Source: Gordonia oryzae
Lineage (GTDB): Bacteria; Actinomycetota; Actinomycetes; Mycobacteriales; Mycobacteriaceae
Assembly: GCF_003797185.1 (NCBI RefSeq)
Contig: NZ_RKMH01000001.1
Location: 371,436 to 435,435, forward strand
Direction of reading: 5' to 3'
Length of the DNA stretch: 64,000 nucleotides
Notes under the pieces: model-generated
The model's input: the letters and a program-made list of their open reading frames with translations, nothing else
What the model was told of the DNA's origin: nothing
Database searches by the model: none
Shown here: piece after piece, positions 1-9,047 of the stretch
Numbering within the stretch: position 1 is the stretch's first letter
How the letters are laid out: each line of letters starts with the position of its first letter
Program-made: the position numbers and the translations under genes

Positions 1-2
1 GA

Positions 3-1364
3 CATCCGCCCGCGGTCGCCGACATCCTGCGCTTCGCGGCCACCGAGGTCGTCCCGCGGCTGCGCCAGACCTCTCAGGAGATCCCGCGCGTGCTGCACGC
101 CCTCGACGGTGGTTTCATCCCGGCCGGGCCCAGCGGATCGCCGCTGCGTGGTCTGATCAATGTGTTACCCACCGGCCGCAATTTCTATTCGGTCGACCCC
201 AAGGCCGTGCCCTCCCGCCTCGCGTGGGAGACAGGGCGGGCGATGGCCGATTCTCTGCTCGAGCGCTATCTCCGCGACCACGGCGAGTACCCCGCGTCGG
301 TCGGGCTGTCGGTGTGGGGCACCAGTGCGATGCGTACCTCGGGCGACGACATCGCCGAGGTGCTCGCGCTGCTCGGCGTCATGCCCGTGTGGGACGAGGC
401 GTCGCGTCGGGTGTCGGCGCTCGAACTGATCGACCTGCCCGAACTCGGCCGGCCCCGGATCGACGTGACCGTCCGTATCTCCGGCTTCTTCCGAGACGCG
501 TTCCCGCATGTGGTCACCATGCTCGACGATGCGGTCGCACTCGCCGCCGATGCCGACGAGCCCGATGTCTCCAATTTCGTTGCGGCCCATGCTCGTGCCG
601 CACTGGCCGAGCACGGCGACCGGCGTCGGGCCACCACCCGTATCTTCGGGTCCAAACCTGGAACCTACGGTGCCGGTCTGCTCGAGCTGATCGATTCGCG
701 CGACTGGCGTACCGACGACGATCTGGCACGGGTCTACACCGAATGGGGTGGGTACGCCTACGGGCGTGACCTGTCGGGTATCCCGGCGGTCGACGACATG
801 CGCAGCGCCTACCGGCGGATCTCGGTGGCCGCCAAGAACACCGACACCCGCGAGCACGACATCGCCGACTCCGATGACTATTTCCAGTACCACGGCGGCA
901 TGGTAGCGACGGTGCGCGCGTTGACGGGTCGCTCTCCGGAGGCCTACATCGGCGACTCCACCCGCCCGGACGCCGTGCGCACACGCACGCTGTCGGAGGA
1001 GACCAGTCGCGTGTTCCGGGCGCGCGTGGTGAACCCCCGGTGGATCTCGGCGATGCAGCGCCACGGGTACAAGGGCGCCTTCGAGATGGCGGCCACCGTC
1101 GACTATCTCTTCGGCTATGACGCCACCACCGACGTCGTCGCCGACTGGATGTATGAGAAGCTCACCGAGTCCTACGTCCTCGATGAGCACAATCAGAAGT
1201 TCATGGCGGAGTCGAACCCGTGGGCGCTGCACGGCATTGCCGAACGACTGCTCGAGGCCGTCGAGCGCGACATGTGGCACGAGCCACCCGCGCAGATGCT
1301 CGACGACCTCCGGTCGGTGTATCTGCAGACCGAGGGTGACATCGAGGGCCGCGACGGCGAGTAG
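3..1364 (+). CDS. cobN: Cobaltochelatase subunit CobN, C-terminal part (5' end outside window)
   Basis: The reading frame is open from the first bases of the window, so this is the 3' part of a longer gene. CobN is the large subunit of the ATP-dependent aerobic cobaltochelatase, which inserts Co2+ into hydrogenobyrinic acid a,c-diamide during cobalamin synthesis in the cytoplasm. The visible stretch has the family's C-terminal features: LPTGRNFYSVDP, SVGLSVWGTSAMRTSGDD, GSKPGTYGAGLLELIDS, and a C-terminal section ending in ESNPWALHGIAERLLEA. About 450 residues of a normal protein of roughly 1200 are present. The gene ends cleanly at TAG. It lies upstream of fxsA, as in mycobacteria. Family assignment is confident; the ATG found at position 90 in this frame is internal. 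Confidence 0.93.
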   Translation, partial: HPPAVADILRFAATEVVPRLRQTSQEIPRVLHALDGGFIPAGPSGSPLRGLINVLPTGRNFYSVDPKAVPSRLAWETGRAMADSLLERYLRDHGEYPASVGLSVWGTSAMRTSGDDIAEVLALLGVMPVWDEASRRVSALELIDLPELGRPRIDVTVRISGFFRDAFPHVVTMLDDAVALAADADEPDVSNFVAAHARAALAEHGDRRRATTRIFGSKPGTYGAGLLELIDSRDWRTDDDLARVYTEWGGYAYGRDLSGIPAVDDMRSAYRRISVAAKNTDTREHDIADSDDYFQYHGGMVATVRALTGRSPEAYIGDSTRPDAVRTRTLSEETSRVFRARVVNPRWISAMQRHGYKGAFEMAATVDYLFGYDATTDVVADWMYEKLTESYVLDEHNQKFMAESNPWALHGIAERLLEAVERDMWHEPPAQMLDDLRSVYLQTEGDIEGRDGE

Positions 1365-1467
1365 CGCGGGTTTCACAGCATTTCCCAGAACTGGTGGGCC
1401 CGGGTTGCGGAGCAAAACCGGCGTCTCGTTCGTTGAGCGGTGCAGACACGCAACGAAAGGACGATCC

Positions 1468-1974
1468 ATGCGACTCGCCTATGCCCTCCTCTATCTCGCC
1501 GTCGAGATCGGCGTGTTCGTGGCGATGACCATGAGCGTCGGCTTCGGGTGGGCGGTGCTCATCACCGTCGCTGCGTCCGTCGTCGGCTTTCTCATGCTGC
1601 GCTGGCAGGGAGCGAAGCTCTTCGGCGAGCTCCGACGTGCCGCCCGCAACGAGGTCGACGCGCGGACACCCCTCGCCGACACCGCCATCATGGCCGGATC
1701 CTCGATCCTGCTGGTCATTCCCGGCGTGGTCTCTACACTGGCCGGAATCGTGCTGCTCGCACCGCCCACCCGACGCCTGGTCCGGCCCGCGGTGACCGCG
1801 TTCGGCGCCCGCCGTCTCGTGGTGGCGATGGATCGCGCCGGAATCTATGCGACCTCGGGTTTTCGACGTGGCTCCGTCATCGACGGCACCGTCGTCGATT
1901 CGCCCGCTCCCGGCGATCCGGCGCATGCAGGTGCCACCTCGGCCCGCGACCGGCACCTGCCGCCCGGACACTGA
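1468..1974 (+). CDS. fxsA: FxsA family membrane protein
   Basis: A 168-residue integral membrane protein of the FxsA family. E. coli FxsA, when overproduced, relieves F-plasmid exclusion of phage T7; the normal role in actinobacteria is unknown. The N-terminus has two close hydrophobic segments (about residues 5-20 and 27-44), then the family's LRWQGAKLFGELR-like segment and a third membrane region containing the motif DTAIMAGSSILLVIPGVVS. The C-terminal tail after residue 125 is hydrophilic and variable, as is usual. ATG 1468 was chosen because GAAAGG lies 7 bases upstream; the longer open frame upstream overlaps cobN and is not coding-like. In mycobacteria fxsA also lies near ppm1 and cobN. 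Confidence 0.85.
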   Translation: MRLAYALLYLAVEIGVFVAMTMSVGFGWAVLITVAASVVGFLMLRWQGAKLFGELRRAARNEVDARTPLADTAIMAGSSILLVIPGVVSTLAGIVLLAPPTRRLVRPAVTAFGARRLVVAMDRAGIYATSGFRRGSVIDGTVVDSPAPGDPAHAGATSARDRHLPPGH

Positions 1975-1994
1975 TCACCGACCCGAGCCTCACT

Positions 1995-2029
1995 GCACCA
2001 AACCCCCCGGCACCAAACCCCCCGGCACC
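1995..2029. repeat. 15-bp tandem repeat, 2.3 copies
   Basis: Two perfect copies of a 15-base unit (GCACCAAACCCCCCG) at 1995-2009 and 2010-2024 followed by GCACC. It starts 20 bases after the fxsA stop, in the short gap before the amidohydrolase gene. It is one of several short tandem duplications next to stop codons in this window. No function is evident. Confidence 0.9.
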
Positions 2030-2061
2030 TTCCGACCCCACTCAGGGCACACTGGACGATC

Positions 2062-3690
2062 GTGGCTACCGAACTCCTGCTCGGCGGACTCGTCTATTCG
2101 TCGAGCGTTCCCGACGCGACCGCGCTCGCCGTCACCGACGGCGTCGTGACGTGGGTCGGCTCCGACGCCGTGGGCCGAGCCCTGCACCCCGATGCCCGGG
2201 TCACCGATCTGGCCGGGCGCTTCGTCGCACCCGCATTCGTCGATTCCCATGTGCATCTGACGTCGACTGGACTGGCCCTGGATGGATTGACACTGAGTGA
2301 GTCCACCAGCCGTACCGATTGTCTCGGCCGCCTCGCGGCCGCAGCGGCCGGAGCCGACGAGAACGAGCTGATCTGGGGGCTCGGGTGGGACGATTCCACC
2401 TGGGCGGGCGTCGATCCGGATGACCGCAGATGTCCCACCACCGCCGAGATAGACGCCGTCGTCGGTCATCGTCCGGTGTATCTCGCGCGCATCGACGAGC
2501 ACTCGGCGGTCGCCTCCACCGCGCTGCGCCGGTTGGTCACCGACCTTGACGCCGCCGAGGGATACGACCCCGATGGACCGCTTGTCGCCCACGCACATCA
2601 CCTCGTGCGTGCCGCTGCCCGCACGCTGGTGACCGCTGCGACCCGCGCCCGGTGGCAGCGCCGGGCACTGGACGCCGCGGCCGCCGCCGGAGTGGTGGCG
2701 GTACACGAGAACGGCGGACCCGAGATCGCGGGCCTCGACGATTTCCTCGCCCTGGCCGACCTCGAGCATCCGGTCGAGGTGCGCCGCTATTGGGGCCAGG
2801 CGGCGCAGGACGCCGATCAAGCCGCCGAACTTCTCTCCATCACTCGCGCCGACGGCCTGGCCGGCGATCTGTTCGTCGATGGGGCCCTCGGCTCGCATAC
2901 CGCCTGGTTACGCGAGCCCTACACCGACGATCCGGACACCAGCGGTATCAACTATCTCGAGCCCGAGACCGCCCGTAGGCATATCCACGCCTGCACCCTG
3001 GCCGGCGTGCAGGCGGGCTTCCATGTGATCGGCGACGCCGCGACCAAGATGGTTGTCGCCGCGTTCGCCTCGGTCGCCGACGAACTCGGAACACCGGCTC
3101 TGGCGCGCTGCGCCCACCGGCTCGAACACGTCGAGATGACCGACGCCACCGACGCAGCGATCCTCGCCCGCTGCGGGGTGATCGCAAGTATGCAGCCGCT
3201 GTTCGACGCCGAATGGGGTGGACCTGAACGGCTGTATGCCCAACGGCTCGGGCCTCGCGCCGACGGCCTCAATGATTTCGCGATGCTCGCCAAAGCCGGT
3301 GTGGCGCTCTCGTTTTCCTCCGATTCGCCGGTGTCGACGATCGACCCGTGGGCATCCATCCGAGCCGCGGTACACCCACATCGGGCGTCGTCGGCGATTT
3401 CGGCGCGGGCGGCATTCGGCGCCTGCACACGCGGCGCGTGGCGCGCCGGCGGCGTGCATGACGGACTGACCGGCACGCTGGAACCCGGTGCGCGGGCCGA
3501 CTATGCGGTGTGGGAAGCCGACGACCTCGTGGTTGCCGGCTCGCACGCCGGGGTGCAGCGGTGGTCGACGGATCCGCGGTCGCGTGTACCCGCACTGCCC
3601 GACGTCTCACCCGATGCCCGGCTGCCACGATGCGTGCGGACCGTCCGCGCCGGGTCGATCATTTACGATGCCGACGGAGGCGGTCGGTGA
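2062..3690 (+). CDS. YtcJ-like amidohydrolase (amidohydrolase_3 family)
   Basis: A 542-residue metal-dependent hydrolase of the amidohydrolase superfamily, YtcJ-like branch. The N-terminal beta domain leads into the metal-binding motif FVDSHVHLTSTG near residues 71-82. Later landmarks are VHENGG, FHVIGDAATKMVV (metal-ligand His), RLEHVEM, and SFSSDSPVSTIDPW (active-site Asp). Substrates of this group are usually N-substituted amines or cyclic amides; the true substrate cannot be read from sequence. It starts with GTG 2062 and ends in a GTGA overlap with lnt, so the two are probably co-translated. The protein is presumably cytoplasmic, with no signal peptide. Confidence 0.85.
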   Translation: MATELLLGGLVYSSSVPDATALAVTDGVVTWVGSDAVGRALHPDARVTDLAGRFVAPAFVDSHVHLTSTGLALDGLTLSESTSRTDCLGRLAAAAAGADENELIWGLGWDDSTWAGVDPDDRRCPTTAEIDAVVGHRPVYLARIDEHSAVASTALRRLVTDLDAAEGYDPDGPLVAHAHHLVRAAARTLVTAATRARWQRRALDAAAAAGVVAVHENGGPEIAGLDDFLALADLEHPVEVRRYWGQAAQDADQAAELLSITRADGLAGDLFVDGALGSHTAWLREPYTDDPDTSGINYLEPETARRHIHACTLAGVQAGFHVIGDAATKMVVAAFASVADELGTPALARCAHRLEHVEMTDATDAAILARCGVIASMQPLFDAEWGGPERLYAQRLGPRADGLNDFAMLAKAGVALSFSSDSPVSTIDPWASIRAAVHPHRASSAISARAAFGACTRGAWRAGGVHDGLTGTLEPGARADYAVWEADDLVVAGSHAGVQRWSTDPRSRVPALPDVSPDARLPRCVRTVRAGSIIYDADGGGR

Positions 3691-5462
3691 CGCCGGCATC
3701 GGGAACCGGCGCCGTCCCCGGGACCGATGCCAATGCGGATCGCACCGCCGGTACCACGCAGAACTCACCGCGGCGCTGGGATCGGCTGGCCGACCGTTGG
3801 ACCACCGCCTCGCCCGCCGCACGCCGCCGAACGCTGTGGGCGGTACGCACCGTCCTCGCAGCCCTGGCCGGGCTCGCCATGTTCTCGGCCTTCCCGCCCC
3901 GCAACTGGTGGTTCATGGCGGTGGTGTCACTCGGACTGCTCTACGGGCTGCTGGCTGAGGGTCGTCCCCGCGCGCGGAGCGGGGCCTGGATCGGCTTTGT
4001 CTACGGCCTCGGGTTCTTCGTCGCGCTGCTGCCCTGGATCGGTGTGTACGTCGGACCCCTGCCGTGGTTGGCGCTCGCCGCCGCGCTCGCCGCCTACCTG
4101 GCCCTGTTCGGGGTGTGCGCGACGCTGACGATGCGACTGCCCGTGCCGCCGTTGTGGTTCGCATTGTCGTGGGTATTGGTCGAGGGACTGCGGTCGTCCT
4201 TTCCCTTCGGTGGATTCCCTTGGGGACGAACCGCATTCAGTCAGGTCGACGGCCCGTTGCTGCCGCTGGCGTCGGTCCTCGGGGCGCCCGGGGTATCTGG
4301 GGCGGTTGCACTGTTCGGCGCATCCGCGGTCTGGGTGATTCAGCTCGCCACCCGCCGAGAAGCCGCCGTCGGCATGGGCACCCGATCCACTGTCGTCCGG
4401 AGCGCCGCACTGGGCGTCGTCCTTGCCTTGCTCGCGCCGATCTCGGCGATCGCGTTGCTGCCAGACACCGTCGACCGCAATGTTTCAGGTGCCTCGGCAC
4501 AGATTGCGGCGGTCCAGGGCAATGTGCCGCGACTGGGACTCCAGTTCAACGCCCAGCGGCGCGCCGTTCTCGACAACCATGTCCGAGAAACCATGACGCT
4601 CGCCGACGAGATCAACGCCGGCCACATCGAGCAACCCTCGTTCGTCGCCTGGCCCGAAAACGCCTCCGACATCGATCCGCTGGCCAATCCCGACGCCGCC
4701 GCAGAGATCACCGCGGCCTCCGACGCCGTCGGCGCACCGATCCTGGTGGGCACGCTGATCGTCGAACCAGACGGCCGTCCGACCAACACCGTGCTGGTGT
4801 GGGACGGCAGCCGTGGCCCCATCGCGCGGTACGACAAGCACATCATCCAGCCTTTCGGCGAATACCTGCCGTGGCGTCCGTTCTTCCGGGTGTTCTCGTC
4901 CTACGCCGACATGGCAGGCAACTTCCGCCCCGGCACCGGTTCGTCGGTGCTGACCGTGCCGGGACGTTCCGGCGACGTCACCGTCGGGGTCACCACGTGT
5001 TGGGAGGTCGCCTTCGACCGGGCCGCACGCGATGCGGTCGATCAGGGCGCCCAGATCCTGTACGTACCCACCAACAACGCCACGTTCGGTCGCACGAACA
5101 TGACCTATCAGCAGCTCGCGATGTCGCAATTCCGGGCGGTCGAGCACGGTCGGGCCGTAATTGTGGCCGCGACCAGCGGAGTCAGCGCGCTCATCGAACC
5201 GGACGGAACGACGACGTCGGAATCGGACATCTTCACCCCGGCGATTCTCGCCGATCGGCTTCCATTGAGTTCCGCCACGACGATCGCCACCCGTCTGGGA
5301 GCATGGCCGGAACGCATCGCGATGCTCCTCGCGGTGGTGGCGCTTTTGGTCGCGGTGGCAATGCGTACTAGGTTCACTCAGAGATTCACGGCGGTGCGGC
5401 CTCATCAGGGTGCCGACCCCGCCCCGGAGAAGTCGGAGGAGTACGCCGGTGACGAACAGTGA
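3687..5462 (+). CDS. lnt: Apolipoprotein N-acyltransferase
   Basis: Lnt adds the third acyl chain to the N-terminal Cys of lipoproteins in the cytoplasmic membrane. The 591-residue protein starts with GTG at 3687, overlapping the previous stop by 4 bases. Six or so hydrophobic segments occupy residues 50-260, followed by a periplasmic nitrilase-type domain. The catalytic triad is visible: Glu in WPENASD (about residue 324), Lys in [16 protein letters not shown] (about 384) and Cys in [11 protein letters not shown] (about 438), with spacing close to E. coli Lnt. A last hydrophobic segment sits near residue 555. It overlaps ppm1 by 14 bases. In M. tuberculosis the two activities are fused in one polypeptide; here they are separate but overlapping genes. 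Confidence 0.93.
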   Translation: MTPASGTGAVPGTDANADRTAGTTQNSPRRWDRLADRWTTASPAARRRTLWAVRTVLAALAGLAMFSAFPPRNWWFMAVVSLGLLYGLLAEGRPRARSGAWIGFVYGLGFFVALLPWIGVYVGPLPWLALAAALAAYLALFGVCATLTMRLPVPPLWFALSWVLVEGLRSSFPFGGFPWGRTAFSQVDGPLLPLASVLGAPGVSGAVALFGASAVWVIQLATRREAAVGMGTRSTVVRSAALGVVLALLAPISAIALLPDTVDRNVSGASAQIAAVQGNVPRLGLQFNAQRRAVLDNHVRETMTLADEINAGHIEQPSFVAWPENASDIDPLANPDAAAEITAASDAVGAPILVGTLIVEPDGRPTNTVLVWDGSRGPIARYDKHIIQPFGEYLPWRPFFRVFSSYADMAGNFRPGTGSSVLTVPGRSGDVTVGVTTCWEVAFDRAARDAVDQGAQILYVPTNNATFGRTNMTYQQLAMSQFRAVEHGRAVIVAATSGVSALIEPDGTTTSESDIFTPAILADRLPLSSATTIATRLGAWPERIAMLLAVVALLVAVAMRTRFTQRFTAVRPHQGADPAPEKSEEYAGDEQ

Positions 5463-6249
5463 CCGATCACCCGCCGGTGGTGTCGAGCGACCCACCGTGG
5501 TCGGGCCCGATGGCGAGAAGGCTCTGGTTGTCATCCCGACCTTCAACGAGCGCGAGAACCTGCCCCTCATCATCGGTCGCCTGCAGACCACGCTGAGCGC
5601 CATCCACGTGCTCGTCGTCGACGACTCCAGCCCGGACGGCACCGGTGAGGTCGCCGACGAGTTGGCCGCCGGCGATGCCGCGGGCCGTATCCACGTCCTG
5701 CACCGGGCCGACAAGGACGGACTGGGCAAGGCATACCTGGCCGGATTCGACTGGGGGCTCACGCGTGACTACGAGGTCGTCATCGAGATGGATGCCGACG
5801 GCAGCCACGCCCCCGAACAACTGCCCGCTCTGCTTGCGACGATCAACGACGGCGCCGATCTGGTCATCGGCTCGCGCTACGTCCGGGGCGGCGAATTGGT
5901 CAACTGGCCGCGTCGGCGCGAGATACTGTCCCGCGGCGCCAACACCTACGCGCGTGTCGCGCTCGGTGCCGGAATCCACGACATCACGGCCGGTTACCGC
6001 GCGTACCGCCGTGCGGTGCTGGAGAAAATCAGCCTCGATACCGTCGAATCCGCCGGGTACTGCTTCCAGATCGACCTGGCATGGCGGTCGATCCAGGCGG
6101 GCTTCGACGTGCGCGAGGTTCCGATCACCTTCACCGAGCGCGAGATCGGTCAGTCGAAGATGAGCGGTGGCGTCATGTCGGAGGCATTCGTCAAGGTGTT
6201 CCGCTGGGGTGTGCAAAGTCGGCTTGCCCAACTCGGCGTTCGGCGCTGA
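5449..6249 (+). CDS. ppm1: Polyprenol monophosphomannose synthase
   Basis: A GT2-family glycosyltransferase of 266 residues that transfers mannose from GDP-mannose to polyprenyl phosphate. The product is the mannose donor for lipomannan and lipoarabinomannan in mycolic-acid bacteria and for protein mannosylation. Motifs: [12 protein letters not shown] near the N-terminus, [11 protein letters not shown], and the metal-binding [13 protein letters not shown], followed by [18 protein letters not shown] and [13 protein letters not shown]. It has no C-terminal membrane domain and probably works with the neighbouring Lnt membrane domain, as shown in mycobacteria. Start GTG 5449 was chosen for the GGAGGAG-type site just upstream and the 14-base overlap with lnt. 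Confidence 0.95.
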   Translation: MTNSDRSPAGGVERPTVVGPDGEKALVVIPTFNERENLPLIIGRLQTTLSAIHVLVVDDSSPDGTGEVADELAAGDAAGRIHVLHRADKDGLGKAYLAGFDWGLTRDYEVVIEMDADGSHAPEQLPALLATINDGADLVIGSRYVRGGELVNWPRRREILSRGANTYARVALGAGIHDITAGYRAYRRAVLEKISLDTVESAGYCFQIDLAWRSIQAGFDVREVPITFTEREIGQSKMSGGVMSEAFVKVFRWGVQSRLAQLGVRR

Positions 6250-6272
6250 CGCCACCAGACAGACAGACAGAA

Positions 6273-6315
6273 CGACGGGCGGCCCAGGAGGACAATCTCC
6301 CAGGGCCGCCCGTCG
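6273..6315. terminator. Bidirectional hairpin terminator between ppm1 and rbpA
   Basis: A perfect 13-bp inverted repeat (CGACGGGCGGCCC at 6273-6285, complement at 6303-6315) with a 17-base centre that can pair further (GGAG with CTCC). It lies 23 bases after the ppm1 stop and about 110 bases beyond the rbpA stop on the other strand, so it can serve both genes. There is no T-tract, which is common in actinobacterial terminators. Confidence 0.75.
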
Positions 6316-6345
6316 TCAGTGTGCCTGAGTCGGCGATGATCAGAC

Positions 6346-6443
6346 GATCAGTTCGTCGCTCCGCTGAGCTCGATCAGTTCGTCGCTCCGCTGAGCTCGAT
6401 CAGTTCGTCGCTCCGCTGAGCTCGATCAGTTCGTCGCTCCGCG
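6346..6443. repeat. 26-bp tandem repeat, 3.7 copies, including the rbpA 3' end
   Basis: Three full identical 26-base units at 6346-6371, 6372-6397 and 6398-6423, followed by 19-20 bases of a fourth at 6424-6443. The partial fourth unit is the end of the rbpA coding sequence, including its stop codon. The last codons of rbpA have therefore been copied three times downstream. The protein is not changed because each copy lies after the stop. Replication slippage is the likely origin. Confidence 0.95.
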
Positions 6444-6770
6444 ACGGCGCTGCTTGAGCAGGTCGAGGCGCTCATTGAGCAAGACCTCGAGCTCTTCCTC
6501 GCTGCGCCGCTCGAGCAACATGTCCCAGTGGGTACGCGGCGGCTTGCCCTTCTTCTCCTCGGGCTCGGCGCCCTCGAGGATGGTGCCCTCCATGCCGTTC
6601 TTGCACGGCCACTTCGACGGCACCTCGGCGTCGTCGGCGAACGGGACATCGAAGATCTCCCCGTTGTCGGTGCGATATTGGACAATCCGCCGCGGCGCGA
6701 GATCGTGATCACGATCGGTTTCGTAGCTCACCGCACCGAGGCGGCTACCCCGAAGTACTCGATCTGCCAT
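6426..6770 (-). CDS. rbpA: RNA polymerase-binding protein RbpA
   Basis: A 114-residue actinobacterial transcription factor that binds the primary sigma factor and RNA polymerase and stabilises the open promoter complex; in mycobacteria it is essential and affects rifampicin tolerance. Family features: N-terminal MADRVLRGSRLGAVSYETD, the central beta domain with the segment FDVPFADDAEVPSKWPCKNG, the basic linker EEKKGKPPRTHWDMLLERRS, and the C-terminal sigma-interaction helix ending in RLDLLKQRRRG. It is convergent with ppm1, the same arrangement as in M. tuberculosis. Its last codons and stop belong to a 26-bp tandem repeat. Confidence 0.96.
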   Translation of the reverse strand: MADRVLRGSRLGAVSYETDRDHDLAPRRIVQYRTDNGEIFDVPFADDAEVPSKWPCKNGMEGTILEGAEPEEKKGKPPRTHWDMLLERRSEEELEVLLNERLDLLKQRRRGATN

Positions 6771-6889
6771 TTGCTACTGCTTTCCTCTCGGCTTGCTCGC
6801 TGACCAAACCAGCTGCTGAACAGAACCATTCTACTCTTCTTGATTCGTGACCCCCGACGCACGCGACACCGACCTCTGCCTGTGTCGCG

Positions 6890-7255
6890 ATGAGTACCGC
6901 GCACGGTACGGTCTGTGCCGTGGATGCGATCCGTTCCCGGCGAACCTACGCGTGCGCGTGGTGCGGCTCGATCATGACCGATTCCGAGATGGGTCGGCGC
7001 CGCAAGTACTGCAAACGCTCATGTCGACAGCGAGCGTACGAACAGAGAGCGCTCGTAGCGGGCACCTCTATTCCCGACGATGCGGTCATCTTGTCCTCCG
7101 CCGAGGTCGCGGAGTTCGGGGACCGGATGTTCGCCCTGCGATGTGCCGCCGAGGATCTCGCCACCGCGGTGGGCGAAGACGCCGATCGCGCCACTCTGTC
7201 CGGTCTCGCCGATGATCTATTGTCCTTGGCGCGAGACGCGGAGCGACTGCGGTGA
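6890..7255 (+). CDS. Small Cys/Arg-rich (zinc-ribbon-like) protein
   Basis: A 121-residue unrecognised protein with an N-terminal Cys cluster: CAWCG near residues 22-26, then a basic stretch and KYCKRSCRQRAYEQR (about 39-53). CxxC plus CxxxC is compatible with a small zinc-binding nucleic-acid module; this is inference. The rest is acidic and helical (EVAEFGDRMFALRCAAEDL). It starts at ATG 6890 or GTG 6920; neither has a clear ribosome site. Its stop overlaps the start of the nucleotide cyclase gene by 4 bases (GTGA), so the two are probably co-translated and may work together. It is divergent from rbpA, sharing a 119-base promoter region. Confidence 0.7.
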   Translation: MSTAHGTVCAVDAIRSRRTYACAWCGSIMTDSEMGRRRKYCKRSCRQRAYEQRALVAGTSIPDDAVILSSAEVAEFGDRMFALRCAAEDLATAVGEDADRATLSGLADDLLSLARDAERLR

Positions 7256-8064
7256 ACGCCGGCGGCACTCCCGACTCACCCGACCCGAATCCCGAACCGC
7301 CACCGCTGAGTGCCCGGGCCGCAGATGCCCTCGCCCGCGCCGACGCCAATTCCACCGGTATCCGGGCGATCCGCGCGGTCCGCGGGTTGCTGCCGGACGC
7401 ACCACCATCGATCACCGACTCCGGACCGTCGGACCGGCTGGCTCGGTTGATCGCCGGCGCCAGATCTGAAAAGCCAAGTGCCACCAGAGAGTTGGGCCTC
7501 GCCGCGGTACAGGCCTGGCAATCGCTGACCCGGCGGCGCGGGCACTCCGCGGACACTCCGATCGAGGTGACCATTCTGTTCACCGACCTCGTGGCATTCT
7601 CCACCTGGGCTCTCGCGGCCGGCGATGACCAGGTGCTGCGTCTCTTGCGCGAGGTGAATATCTCAACCGAGCAGGTGATCCGGCAGCATGACGGCCGGAT
7701 CGTCAAGAACCTCGGGGACGGGGTCATGGCGTTGTTCACCGATCCCGACGAGGCGATCGCGGCCGCCTACGAGGCAATCGGCGCGGTCAGCTCGCTCACG
7801 ATCGACGGTTACCGCCCTCAGTTGCGGGCCGGCCTGCACACCGGTACACCTCGCGCGGTGGGCGACGATGTCGTCGGTGTCGACGTCAACATCGCGGCGC
7901 GCGTTGCCGGTGCCGCCGGGGCGGGCGAATTGCTCATCAGTGACGTGACTCTCAACAGCGTCGACCCGCACCGCTACACACGTCGTCGGCGCCGACGTTT
8001 CAAGGCCAAGGGTGTCCCCAGGGAACTGACCGTATACGCGGTGGTTCCCCGATACGACGCATAG
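7252..8064 (+). CDS. Class III adenylate/guanylate cyclase domain protein
   Basis: A 270-residue cytoplasmic protein with a variable N-terminal region (1-100) and a class III cyclase catalytic domain. Catalytic features: metal Asp in ILFTDLVAFSTW (D112), the substrate-reading Lys and second metal Asp in VKNLGDGVMALF (K152, D156), and the transition-state Asn and Arg in VDVNIAARV (N213, R217). The Lys suggests ATP rather than GTP as substrate. All catalytic residues seem present, so it is likely active, probably as a homodimer. There is no membrane or HAMP domain; the N-terminus is a candidate regulatory region. It is coupled to the upstream Cys-cluster gene by a 4-base overlap. Confidence 0.88.
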   Translation: MNAGGTPDSPDPNPEPPPLSARAADALARADANSTGIRAIRAVRGLLPDAPPSITDSGPSDRLARLIAGARSEKPSATRELGLAAVQAWQSLTRRRGHSADTPIEVTILFTDLVAFSTWALAAGDDQVLRLLREVNISTEQVIRQHDGRIVKNLGDGVMALFTDPDEAIAAAYEAIGAVSSLTIDGYRPQLRAGLHTGTPRAVGDDVVGVDVNIAARVAGAAGAGELLISDVTLNSVDPHRYTRRRRRRFKAKGVPRELTVYAVVPRYDA

Positions 8065-8376
8065 GGCAGCGGGTCCGACCGGTTCCCGCCGACCGCGTCG
8101 CGACGCTTGACCCCACGATGAGGGATAGGTACTCCCAGATAGTTCCTGCACGCCCACCACAGCGAGAAGGCACGACGTGGTCGGCCAGTGCGACAAGGTG
8201 TTTCGATGCCGGTGGAAAGGGCTCGCGGCGATTAACCTCAGCGGTGCACAAATGACTGCCCTCGGTCACCGTCGCGGTGTACAAAGGACGTCAACCGCAC
8301 TCCGCGACATTCTCGGACGAGCCAAGACCGAGAGTGTTCTGAGTGCACGGGAACACCACGATGGTTGGGCGGCACC
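8065..8376. other. Intergenic region with no convincing gene
   Basis: About 310 bases between the cyclase and the DUF3263 gene. A 67-codon frame (8177-8380, plus) ends in an ATGA overlap with the next gene, but its composition is not convincing as protein. The region probably holds the promoter for the DUF3263 gene; the relatively AT-rich stretch around 8230-8260 is a candidate. Confidence 0.4.
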
Positions 8377-8607
8377 ATGACAGTGATCAACAATAAGCAA
8401 CAGCAGATGATCGACTTCGAGACGAGTTGGTACACATTGGGCGGCGGGTCGTCCCGTGAGATCACCGAGCAGTTCGGGCTGACCGATCGTGACTTCTTCG
8501 CGCAAGTGGATCAGCTCGTTGACGAGGCACCACCGATCGGGCTGAGCAATTCGGAATTGCTGCGGATGCGCCAAGTGATCCGCCGACGGTTGTGGATGGC
8601 GCGCTGA
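8377..8607 (+). CDS. DUF3263-like small protein
   Basis: A 76-residue protein starting at ATG 8377. The pattern MIDFETSWYTLGGGSSREITEQFGL followed by DFFAQVDQLVDE and a C-terminal RMRQVIRRRL matches the DUF3263 layout (LDFErrWw..G.....I...FG.....YY..Ln.LID...RlRrlR). Proteins of this family are small, actinobacterial and helix-turn-helix-like; a DNA-binding role is inferred only. The gene stands alone, followed by a short hypothetical gene on the same strand. Confidence 0.7.
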   Translation: MTVINNKQQQMIDFETSWYTLGGGSSREITEQFGLTDRDFFAQVDQLVDEAPPIGLSNSELLRMRQVIRRRLWMAR

Positions 8608-8730
8608 CGCGGTGACATGCCGACGGGGATGGCAGGCTGGATATGTGCCCACCCGATCAGGCAAGCACCCGGATGCTTGCGTTCGACACAAGACATCGAC
8701 GCACTGTTGTGCATCGCCGGTGCTGCTGAG

Positions 8731-9033
8731 ATGACACCGTTCTCCGACGACGACCTCGAGCAGTTCTATCGGGGTATCGAGTCCAGGACCGACGCGACGC
8801 CGCGGCATCCACGGCGGTCGGCGCCGGTGTATCGGCCATGTCCCACGCCAGATAAGGACGCATTCGGCTCAGAGGCGGCAGCCAATGAGGGGATCGGCCG
8901 GATTCGGCAGGTCGGTCGGCGTGCGCCGACACTGCGGTGTTATCGCTGTGACTGCGGGTCATGGCATATCACCAGCAGCCCACCGCGCGTGCAACCACCC
9001 GCGCGGGACCGTCGCGGCCGACACCGACGATGA
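8731..9033 (+). CDS. Small conserved-type hypothetical protein
   Basis: A protein of about 100 residues from ATG 8731; the frame is open further up to 8617, but that part is less protein-like. The N-terminus is acidic (TPFSDDDLEQFYRGIES). Near the C-terminus is RCYRCDCGSWHITSS, a CxxCxC-W-H pattern seen in small actinobacterial and phage proteins with a degenerate zinc ribbon. Function unknown. It ends 14 bases before the next CDS. Confidence 0.5.
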   Translation: MTPFSDDDLEQFYRGIESRTDATPRHPRRSAPVYRPCPTPDKDAFGSEAAANEGIGRIRQVGRRAPTLRCYRCDCGSWHITSSPPRVQPPARDRRGRHRR

Positions 9034-9047
9034 GGAGTGCTTCTCCG

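Noticed and set aside
6346..6443. CRISPR array
   Set aside because: The copies are directly adjacent without spacers; a plain tandem repeat.
8177..8380. Short frame ending in ATGA before the DUF3263 gene
   Set aside because: No family resemblance and no ribosome site; treated as leader sequence.
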